This document shows, in pieces, positions 1 through 6,693 of a stretch of 12,524 bases of DNA. The stretch is from Tannerella sp. (GTDB lineage: Bacteria; Bacteroidota; Bacteroidia; Bacteroidales; Tannerellaceae): NCBI GenBank assembly GCA_031263835.1, contig JAISEZ010000021.1:1-12524 (forward strand). Reading direction: 5' to 3'. Each line of letters begins with the position of its first letter. Position 1 is the stretch's first letter. The notes under the pieces were generated by a model, which did not search any database, was not told where the DNA came from, and saw only the letters and a program-made list of their open reading frames with translations. Position numbers and translations under genes: made by a program.

Positions 1-28
1 TCAAAGATTCAATCATTCAAAGATTCAA
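1..28. repeat. 12-bp direct repeat, two copies
   Basis: TCAAAGATTCAA occurs at 1-12 and again at 17-28, separated by TCAT. It sits at the window edge, so more copies may lie to the left. It lies next to the heptamer-repeat hairpin that follows the T9SS protein gene. No function can be assigned. Confidence 0.7.
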
Positions 29-38
29 GGGCGAGTCC

Positions 39-143
39 TTAATGGTTAACGGTTAACGGTTAACGGTTAATGGTTAGCGTCGGGAACGGGTTTTCTCACT
101 AACCATTAATCATTAACCATTAACCACTAACCACTAATCACTG
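39..143. repeat. Heptamer-repeat array forming a long hairpin over the stop codon of the T9SS protein gene
   Basis: Positions 39-77 are five or more degenerate copies of the heptamer GGTTAAC/GGTTAAT. Positions 99-137 are the inverted counterpart (ATTAACC/ACTAACC units), with a 21-nt spacer at 78-98. By eye 33 of 39 positions are complementary and several of the rest are G:T pairs. The array runs on to 143 and includes the TAG stop of the upstream gene (134-136). On the minus strand the hairpin would follow the stop codon at once, so it may end or protect that transcript, but no T-tract follows it, so it is not a classical intrinsic terminator. A second copy of the 107-143 part lies inverted at 4631-4667. 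Confidence 0.85.
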
Positions 144-3100
144 CTTACAAACACCTTTTTCGTAATCCAGGTGTTTTTGACCTGTACTTTCACGAGATAG
201 ATGCCTGCGTGTGCGACCGGAACGGTGAACCTGTCCGAAGCCGCACTGCCTGAATATACCTGTATGCCCGGCAGACTGTACACCTGTATCTGCCGGATAA
301 TCCCCGCCTGCGAACGTATGTGGATGTGGCCGCCCCGGCCGGAGAACCGCACGTCCGGACGGGAAATACCCTCTTCACCGGTCAGGCCCTCTCCCGTGTA
401 GTCCATCCTGAGTGTGAAGCGGCTGTCCAGCGCTGCCGGCGTCCCTGCCGGCGTGAAGGTGTAAACGGGCGTCTGCTGAAGGTTGATTTGCAGGTTGTCA
501 CATTCCCGGTCTATCAGGTAAACGTCGTGCCCGAAGCGCCCCAGGCCCGAAAATTCCAGGGTCACATCGCCCGCTCCGGCAACGCGCAGTCCCAGGTCGG
601 TCGTGTGGCTGTCGAGTTCCCCGTCCGCATAGATGGCCAGCGGCACGCGGCCGGCGGTCAGGAGATAGACGGCCAGCAGATGTTCGTCGCAGAACAGGCT
701 CCGGATATCTTCGTCGCCGTCGTATTCCGGCGATGCGTCCGGCTCATAGTGCATCACGGCATACGCCGTACTGTTTCCCTGAGAGGCTTTGATGCGCAGC
801 ACGCCGCTCTCCGCTGCGGCTGCGGCTGCGGCCGTGCGGAGGGGATAGCCGCCCTCTGCGCCGTCCGTGACATCGGTCGTTGTCCAGCGGGGCGACATGA
901 CGACGCTGGAAAGCATGTCCGCATCCGTCTTTTTCGGGATGAAGAAGGACTGCAGCGGCGGTATCAGCGCCGCATCGGAAGCGACCAGGTAGGGCGACGT
1001 GCTCACAACCGTGCCGGCGGTACCCGCAAACTTGACGGCAACGAAGCTGCTGTTCGGGTCGCCGTTCCAGACCAGGTAGCCGCCCGCAGCCAGCGAGTCT
1101 CTGTTGTTACGGAGAAAGGAATCCATCCGCAGACAGGCCAGGTAGGGATTCACCACCTGTACGAGGTGGCTGGCGCCGGACTCTCCTCCGAAGACCGGCA
1201 TGTCGAACCGTCCGGAGGCATCCTGCGCGACGCCGTCCGTGATAAACCGCCGGCTGTCGGTGCGACGCAGACGCCCGGCTTCGGATTTCGTCGCAGCATC
1301 CGTATAGAAGACATCCGGCTGCGGGAACTGCCACGTCCGGTCGCGCGACATGGACGTGCTTGTCACCTGCAGGTTGAAGGCCCTGCCCAGTTCCAGCGGC
1401 CTTTCCGGCGAAGTGACCGTGACGTCGACGAAGCTGGTCCGCACGGGTGCGGTGGAAGCGTCCGGCCGGAAGTAACTCATGTGCACGTCGCCCCAGAGCG
1501 GCTGTCCGGCGGCATTCTTGAAATGGTAGTCGCCCGAATACATGTCTGCAAGCGGCGCCGACCACATCACGGTGCGGTCGCGTTCCAGCGCCTTGAGCTT
1601 CAGTTCCACCTCTGCAGCGGTGTAGGTCAGGGCGTGCGGGTTTTTCAGCATGGCGCGGTCCTGCATGGCGAGGGTATCGCAGAAGGCCGGCGCGTCCAGT
1701 TCCGGATAGTGCGGAGCGCCGGACGTAATCACCGCGTTCGCGTGCTCCAGCGGCCACCACGAAACGGGTATTTCATACGTCCTGCCGCTGGCCGTCAGTA
1801 CCTCCACCCAGTTATCCGGATTGTACCAGTCCGTATCCTCCAGTCCCGTCCAGCGCATGGTGGAAAAGCCGACAGCGGTGAAGTCCGCGGAGATGGGGTT
1901 TGTTCCGCATTCGTCCGTCACCTCCATCGTGACGGTATGCCTGCCGGAAGCCAGCGTCCGGCTCCATTCCTTCATGTTTCCCGCAGCCGTTTCCTCCGCG
2001 CCGTCCACGTACCACTTCAGCGTGGCCGGAACGGCGGTTTGCAGGTCGGCTCTGAAGTGCACGGACGCTCCGATGCTCATCGTTGTATCCTGTACCTTCA
2101 GGTGATGGATGCCGTTCACATAGAAGTCCCGCGTCCCGGAGGGCATGAGACGGAGGGTTATCTCCCGCCTGTCGCCCGGCCCGTTTTCGCCGTAATTGTC
2201 GCCCGACACGGTCACGTAATAGGCGGCGGGCGCCGTCAGCAGCGGCGTGGTGAAGGTTCCGCCGGTGTGGAGCGTGTCGGTGGCCGTCTGTGATGCGTAC
2301 CAGCGGAAGACGGGGCTGGAAACGCCCGGCGCCGTGGCCGTCAGGGAGGTCGCCGTGCCGTGACAGATGTCCGTCGTCCTCCCGGAAACGGAAATCATGG
2401 CCGCCACAGCCCGCGCAAGGACTTTTACGGGGCCGGTTGTGGCGGAACAGTTGCCGGCAGAGGTGAACGTGAACGTCGCCTCGCCCGGCGAAACGCCCGT
2501 TACCGTACCGTCGGAGCTGACCGTGGCAACGGCGGCGTTACTGCTCTTCCATGTTCCGCCGCCTGCGGGCGACAGGGTGGTCGTTTCGCCCGGAGCAATC
2601 ACGGCAGGCCCCGTGATGGCGGCGGCAGGCGATTCCACGTTGATGTCGGTATCGACGGTTTGCGGGTTGCCGGTTATGTCCACGGCGGTCATGCGGATGT
2701 TGTGGCGTCCATCCGGAAGCGTCCTGTTCCAGGTCTGCCGGTTTCGCGCAGCCGTCTCCTCCACGCCGTCGATGTACCATTTCAAGTCCAGCGGACTTTG
2801 GGCGTATTCCACCCTGGCGGAGAATTTGATGTTGCCACTGCAGACGGTGTTATCCGGTATCTGCTGGAAATGAATGTCATTCACCGAAAACATCACGTTC
2901 AAATCATAGAGCGACGAACCGGCCAGATAATAATAGGATTCACTTGGCCCCAAACCGCAAACCAGCACCGTCAGGCCATCCGGATTGCTGAAGGTGTAGG
3001 GAACTGCAGCGGTTGGAGACAGGTCATATTTGAGGGAAGAATATCCGGCACGCTGCTGCCAGTCGCCGGACGGGGCTGTATTGTTCACTCTGGTTTGTCC

Positions 3101-4345
3101 CCTTGTGGCCGTGGAAGTCACAATGAGGGCATAATGTTCCGTTATCTGTGCGCTACTGCCGGGAATAAACGGGGCGACGGTAGTGGAGATTACACGCTGC
3201 TCAACCGGCGGAATCCATACGACTGCGGGACCTCCAAATCTCGTTAGATAGGATGGCGAGTATGACAGCAGATATGCACATACGCCCACCGGCTTGTTTG
3301 ACGTAATATAACATCCCGTGGTCGAAATTCCCCCTGGCCCCAGCCCGGTGCGCCCTGCTACGGCTACGAACTCTCCCTTCTTTAAGGCAGTGCTGGCAGG
3401 CTCTCCTCCCGATACATTCACCGTTGTTCCATCCATGGACGCCACGACCCGTATCTGCAGGGGACGAAGCTCCTTTCTGCCGACATCCGGCACAAAAAAC
3501 TTTGTTCCCCACGAATTTACCGGCGCCATTTGCTGATAGAGGTTATCCAGATTTCCTCCCCTGTCATCGGGAATGTAAGCGCCTCTGTGGGTGACAAAAT
3601 GCGCTACCGGCTTGTCGGACGTCACATGAACTCCTGTCATGTCTGTTTTTGTTGAAGGCAGATAATATACCCAGCCTCTATGCATCGGGATGGGCCGGCC
3701 GTCGATGTAGAGCTGCGTATTGTTTTCCGTCGCAACAATCGTCATGGCATCCCGGCTCTCCTCCTTACCGTCTGCGCCGGAAGGAAAGGAAATATGATAG
3801 TAGTCGGTTCCCAGGGCGTTTGTGGGAAGCACATTCGTTGCGTCGGTAACGGCGGACGTACTGTTAAGGGCATATACCGATACGGGTTGAGTGGAGGATA
3901 TGTGCAGCGAATTTACGGTTGTCAAAGCGTTTGCACTTCCCGAATAGACAAGCTCTTTGTCTTTGCCTTTGAAACTTTTCGAAAAAACCGTATTTGCGTC
4001 AATGTCGACTTCTTCAACCTTACCCGATTTTCTATATGTCAGGGTAACGGTTGTCGCGTTCGTCGTTACGATTCTCAGTTGCAAATCAACCCCGCCGGCA
4101 GCAAATTCTCTGTTTTGTCCGAATGCCAGCCAGAAATCCGTTCCCGCCGTTGTCTGTGCAGACAGGCTGACCGTTGCCAGCAGAAGGCCCAGGGCAAGAA
4201 GGGCCGCCGAAAGGAGGGAAAGCCGTTTCGGGACGGATTTGTTTTGGATACTTCCGGCGCGGCCGGTTCGTGATAAATCAGTCAAATACACCCGACTGTT
4301 CAGGGTTTTGCGGCAGGAAGCCGTCCGGTTATTTTTTTTATTCAT
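134..4345 (-). CDS. Large T9SS-secreted surface protein with IgGFc-binding-type N-terminal region and Ig-like domains
   Basis: A 1403-residue exported protein. Residues 1-41 form an unusually long, basic lead before the hydrophobic signal core (about 42-60), with likely cleavage after LSAQ near residue 64. No in-frame start codon lies nearer the core, so the ATG at 4345 is used. Residues about 66-480, opening with TDFWLAFGQN, match what I know of the IgGFc-binding N-terminal family (PF17517). Residues 500-570 and 748-825 are two related Ig-like modules sharing LKWY-DG-EETAA. Residues 575-642 resemble a bacterial Ig-like group 2 domain (VATVSSDGTVTGV), and 650-735 another Ig-like fold. Residue 831 onward (WTGLEDTDWYNPDNW) begins a segment common in Bacteroidetes surface proteins. 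Residues about 1330-1403 are a type A T9SS sorting domain (IQVYSLPG, then AGIYLVKVQV, KKVFV). Seven alanines at 1172-1178 come from a GCCGCA microsatellite. The protein is probably cell-surface attached; the domain name does not prove IgG binding. The 3' half looks more GC-rich than the 5' end. Confidence 0.9.
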   Translation of the reverse strand: MNKKNNRTASCRKTLNSRVYLTDLSRTGRAGSIQNKSVPKRLSLLSAALLALGLLLATVSLSAQTTAGTDFWLAFGQNREFAAGGVDLQLRIVTTNATTVTLTYRKSGKVEEVDIDANTVFSKSFKGKDKELVYSGSANALTTVNSLHISSTQPVSVYALNSTSAVTDATNVLPTNALGTDYYHISFPSGADGKEESRDAMTIVATENNTQLYIDGRPIPMHRGWVYYLPSTKTDMTGVHVTSDKPVAHFVTHRGAYIPDDRGGNLDNLYQQMAPVNSWGTKFFVPDVGRKELRPLQIRVVASMDGTTVNVSGGEPASTALKKGEFVAVAGRTGLGPGGISTTGCYITSNKPVGVCAYLLSYSPSYLTRFGGPAVVWIPPVEQRVISTTVAPFIPGSSAQITEHYALIVTSTATRGQTRVNNTAPSGDWQQRAGYSSLKYDLSPTAAVPYTFSNPDGLTVLVCGLGPSESYYYLAGSSLYDLNVMFSVNDIHFQQIPDNTVCSGNIKFSARVEYAQSPLDLKWYIDGVEETAARNRQTWNRTLPDGRHNIRMTAVDITGNPQTVDTDINVESPAAAITGPAVIAPGETTTLSPAGGGTWKSSNAAVATVSSDGTVTGVSPGEATFTFTSAGNCSATTGPVKVLARAVAAMISVSGRTTDICHGTATSLTATAPGVSSPVFRWYASQTATDTLHTGGTFTTPLLTAPAAYYVTVSGDNYGENGPGDRREITLRLMPSGTRDFYVNGIHHLKVQDTTMSIGASVHFRADLQTAVPATLKWYVDGAEETAAGNMKEWSRTLASGRHTVTMEVTDECGTNPISADFTAVGFSTMRWTGLEDTDWYNPDNWVEVLTASGRTYEIPVSWWPLEHANAVITSGAPHYPELDAPAFCDTLAMQDRAMLKNPHALTYTAAEVELKLKALERDRTVMWSAPLADMYSGDYHFKNAAGQPLWGDVHMSYFRPDASTAPVRTSFVDVTVTSPERPLELGRAFNLQVTSTSMSRDRTWQFPQPDVFYTDAATKSEAGRLRRTDSRRFITDGVAQDASGRFDMPVFGGESGASHLVQVVNPYLACLRMDSFLRNNRDSLAAGGYLVWNGDPNSSFVAVKFAGTAGTVVSTSPYLVASDAALIPPLQSFFIPKKTDADMLSSVVMSPRWTTTDVTDGAEGGYPLRTAAAAAAAESGVLRIKASQGNSTAYAVMHYEPDASPEYDGDEDIRSLFCDEHLLAVYLLTAGRVPLAIYADGELDSHTTDLGLRVAGAGDVTLEFSGLGRFGHDVYLIDRECDNLQINLQQTPVYTFTPAGTPAALDSRFTLRMDYTGEGLTGEEGISRPDVRFSGRGGHIHIRSQAGIIRQIQVYSLPGIQVYSGSAASDRFTVPVAHAGIYLVKVQVKNTWITKKVFVSSD

Positions 4346-4630
4346 AGCGAGGCAGTTTTTTCAGAGAACGGTTGTATCCATGCACAACACCGTGCCGTGC
4401 AGAGAATGAAAAGGGTTTTGTATGTATGTATGCGAATCATCACCGGAGATTTATTATCCTGTGAACCGGAAATTGTTTTCCCCCGTACTCCCCGGCGGAG
4501 AGGCGATTCTGATGAATACATCTTCCACATGCACACAGCCCGTTGCATACCGTTCTATCTTCTTCATTTTAAATTCCGTTTTGTCGTTTCTTCCTATAAA
4601 ACAAACAGGTGCGCCGGAAGGTTGTATTAA
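4346..4630. other. Non-coding leader of the T9SS protein gene
   Basis: This stretch separates the start of the T9SS protein gene from the heptamer repeat. I find no TAnnTTTG box on the minus strand, so the gene's promoter is not identified. A small GC-rich element at 4479-4505 (CTCCCCGGCGGAG core) resembles the one at 4757-4790. A 37-codon frame on the minus strand (4567 to 4454, starting MKKIERYATG) has an A-rich ATG context but runs through that repeat and has no recognisable match, so I do not call it a gene. Confidence 0.5.
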
Positions 4631-4667
4631 CAGTGATTAGTGGTTAGTGGTTAACGGTTAATGGTTA
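4631..4667. repeat. Inverted distal copy of the heptamer repeat
   Basis: This 37-bp block begins CAGTGATTAGTGG and continues with GGTTAAC/GGTTAAT units. It matches the reverse complement of 107-143 at 35 of 37 positions by eye. The two copies lie in opposite orientation about 4.5 kb apart and bracket exactly one gene, the T9SS protein. Its AGTGATTAG core is the same sequence that encodes Ser-Asp-stop at the end of that gene, although here no gene uses it. Confidence 0.85.
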
Positions 4668-4756
4668 TACTGCACGCGGGATGGTTTTGTGCAAAGAATA
4701 ACATGCAGAAGGTGCAATCCAAAATGTCCATTAGCGCATGGATATTTTGGGATGAT

Positions 4757-4790
4757 GCCCCTCCCGGTGGAGCGTAGCGACTGGGGGACA
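4757..4790. repeat. Short GC-rich repeat-like element
   Basis: A CCCCTCCCGGTGGAGCG stretch followed by TAGCGACTGGGGG can fold so that CCCC pairs with GGGG. It resembles small dispersed GC-rich intergenic repeats, and a related core occurs at 4479-4505. Whether it is repeated elsewhere in the genome cannot be seen here. The flanking sequence 4668-4756 and 4791-4844 shows no gene or clear signal. Confidence 0.4.
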
Positions 4791-4844
4791 GGCGAAGGCG
4801 GGGTATGCGTTATTTTGTATCTATTCGGGAAAATTGTCGCATCA

Positions 4845-5031
4845 GGAATTGTCTGGAAATAAACCGACATTTCCGGACTGCTTTACTTCGCTTTGTTTCT
4901 CGCAACCCCTCGCAGGGACGGGTCGACAAGTGTTCGTTTTCCAGCGGGCGTTACACCGCCCGTCTTTGCGAACTGAGAGGTACGAAGCAGGAAGCAATCC
5001 GGAAATGTGCTGTTTATTTCCTGACAATTCC
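4845..5031. repeat. 187-bp palindromic element directly downstream of susD
   Basis: The left arm (4845-4921) and right arm (4959-5031) are imperfect inverted copies. The outer parts share GGAATTGTC, GGAAATAAAC, CATTTCCGGA and TGCTT in the same order on opposite strands. The inner parts carry CGCAGGGACGGG and, inverted, CCCGTCTTTGCG. At the centre is a perfect 6-bp hairpin (CGGGCG at 4945-4950, CGCCCG at 4957-4962, loop TTACAC). The inner segments recall the widespread dispersed motif built around CGTCATTGCGAG and GAAGCAATCC. It starts 11 bp after the susD stop, has no open frame of its own, and shows no clear target-site duplication. It may be a MITE or REP-like element that also shapes the 3' end of the susC-susD transcript; that role is inference. 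Confidence 0.75.
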
Positions 5032-5042
5032 GAAGGCTCGAC

Positions 5043-6653
5043 TTACGGCTTATTATTTCCCAAATTCGGATTGAGCTGTGTCTCAAATTCCGGAAGCGGA
5101 AGGAAATAATCGTCCTTTGTAATAGAGCGCTGGATAGCATATCGAGGATCCGGTTCGTCTCGCCATTCGGTATTGGCTTTTTCGACAAGTTCGAGGCGTT
5201 GCAAATCCCACCAGCGCGAGCAAATCTCGAAGCCGGCAAACTCCCAGGCGCGTTCCCAAATGACCAGGTCTATAAATTCTTCTGTTGACAGGCCGTTCAC
5301 GGAAGCTTCGGTAGTATACAAGCCTTTATAGGCGCGGTTGCGTACGTCGTTGAGGCACTTATAGGCCAGCGCATCCGGTCCATCCGTCCGCGCTTTGGTT
5401 TCGGCATAAATCAGCAGAATTTCCGGGTAACGAATCCATGGCCACGAGCGTCCGTTTTGCCAGTCGCCCCGTGCCTCCATAGCGATGTTCCAGTTACTTG
5501 TCGGCAAGTTACGATTCTCCCATTTCCACTCCCCGACCAGGTCGTCGGCCCACAGTTTGCGGTAGCACGGATGCTGGACAGCCAAATCGGTATAATGGTG
5601 ATGATACACTTCCGCATGACCGGCGTCGGGTCCGTGATAGAAGTCGGTGATAAACATAAACTCCTTGCGGTCGCCTTCGGGGTAACGGTTATAGAAGCCC
5701 AGTTCAGGAAAGATCATACTCCATCCGCCATATTCGGCAGGACGCCACGGACGCGGCGAACGAAGGCTGCGAGCATAGGTGGGGTCATGAAGAGTATACC
5801 ATATATATTCCTCGTTTTCAACCTGCCCCGGTTTCCACATATCCCAGACTTGATAGAAATATTCATGCATACCATAATGGTAAACCGTTTCGGCGCCGTC
5901 AATAATTTCTTTCGCCTTGTCGCGCGCCCTGGCATAGTATTCCGTGCCACCGTTGATGGGATAACCCGCCATTTGCAGATAGACCTCCGCAAGCACGCAT
6001 TTTGCTATGCCCTTATTCGGTTCCGCAGCGTTTTGCCACGGATAGCCGCTGCCTTTCCATGTTACGGGCAGCCACTGCTCGGCAAACTGCAGATCCGAAA
6101 TAATCAGGTCGTAGATTTCGCGGGCAGGCGTGAGCGTCATTTCATGCTTAAAGTCCGCCCGGTACGAATCCAGCACCAGCACCACATTGTTGAAAAACCT
6201 TACCAGATAAAAATAACAATACGCACGCTTGAAATAAGCAATGGCCGCAAGAGCTTTCAGGTCGGCCTCGCTCATGTCTGTTACCTTTTCATACGTATTG
6301 ATAACGTTATTATTCGTATTGATACCTTCGTAGCACCGCTCCCATCCGTGGCGAATATCAATTTGCTGATCGGCATTGATGGCGCCGAAATTCTCCATGG
6401 AAAGGTATTCTGCCGCATCGTAACCCAATGCATCATCGGCTGCGCTCCATTTGATCTGCAAATCGTCGTAACACATGTGCAGCGACGGCAAGCCGGTAGC
6501 GCTGACAAGCATCACCAATTCCGTCTTATTGTTCGGCATTGATTCCGGTGCCAACTTTCCGTACAGGTTCTCTTTCAGAAAATCTTCGTTTGACTGACAG
6601 CTGACTAACCCAAGAAGGGCAGCTGCGATTATGAAAAATATTTTACTATTCAT
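5043..6653 (-). CDS. SusD/RagB-family nutrient-binding outer-membrane lipoprotein
   Basis: A 536-residue protein, a normal length for SusD homologues. The N-terminus is a lipoprotein signal with lipobox LVSC (Cys19); acidic residues shortly after it (QSNEDF) resemble the surface-export signal of Bacteroidetes lipoproteins. Family marks are the helical region around LAAIAYFKRAYCYFYLVRFF, the WPWIRYPEILLIYAETKA block, VIWERAWEFAGFE followed by SRWWDLQR, and the C-terminal YFLPLPEFETQLNPNL. SusD proteins lie over the SusC barrel like a lid and deliver substrate to it at the cell surface. The gene starts 40 bp after the susC stop, so the two are almost certainly co-transcribed. The substrate cannot be inferred from the sequence. 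Confidence 0.96.
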   Translation of the reverse strand: MNSKIFFIIAAALLGLVSCQSNEDFLKENLYGKLAPESMPNNKTELVMLVSATGLPSLHMCYDDLQIKWSAADDALGYDAAEYLSMENFGAINADQQIDIRHGWERCYEGINTNNNVINTYEKVTDMSEADLKALAAIAYFKRAYCYFYLVRFFNNVVLVLDSYRADFKHEMTLTPAREIYDLIISDLQFAEQWLPVTWKGSGYPWQNAAEPNKGIAKCVLAEVYLQMAGYPINGGTEYYARARDKAKEIIDGAETVYHYGMHEYFYQVWDMWKPGQVENEEYIWYTLHDPTYARSLRSPRPWRPAEYGGWSMIFPELGFYNRYPEGDRKEFMFITDFYHGPDAGHAEVYHHHYTDLAVQHPCYRKLWADDLVGEWKWENRNLPTSNWNIAMEARGDWQNGRSWPWIRYPEILLIYAETKARTDGPDALAYKCLNDVRNRAYKGLYTTEASVNGLSTEEFIDLVIWERAWEFAGFEICSRWWDLQRLELVEKANTEWRDEPDPRYAIQRSITKDDYFLPLPEFETQLNPNLGNNKP

Positions 6654-6693
6654 AGCACTTTTGTTTTTAAACTATTCGACTTTTATTCAGGAA

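Noticed and set aside
39..143. CRISPR array
   Set aside because: The repeat unit is 7 bp, tandem and without spacers, and it inverts midway, so it is not a CRISPR structure.
320..2293. Long open frame on the plus strand opposite the T9SS protein gene
   Set aside because: It is a by-product of GC-rich codons on the other strand. Its translation is rich in Arg, Gly, His and Val with no domain, while the minus frame has clear Ig-like and T9SS features.
134..4345. Immunoglobulin binding by the T9SS protein
   Set aside because: The family name comes from a human homologue; nothing in this sequence shows IgG binding.
4454..4567. 37-codon minus-strand frame upstream of the T9SS protein gene
   Set aside because: The start context is plausible, but the frame crosses a GC-rich repeat-like element and the peptide has no known match or neighbouring support.
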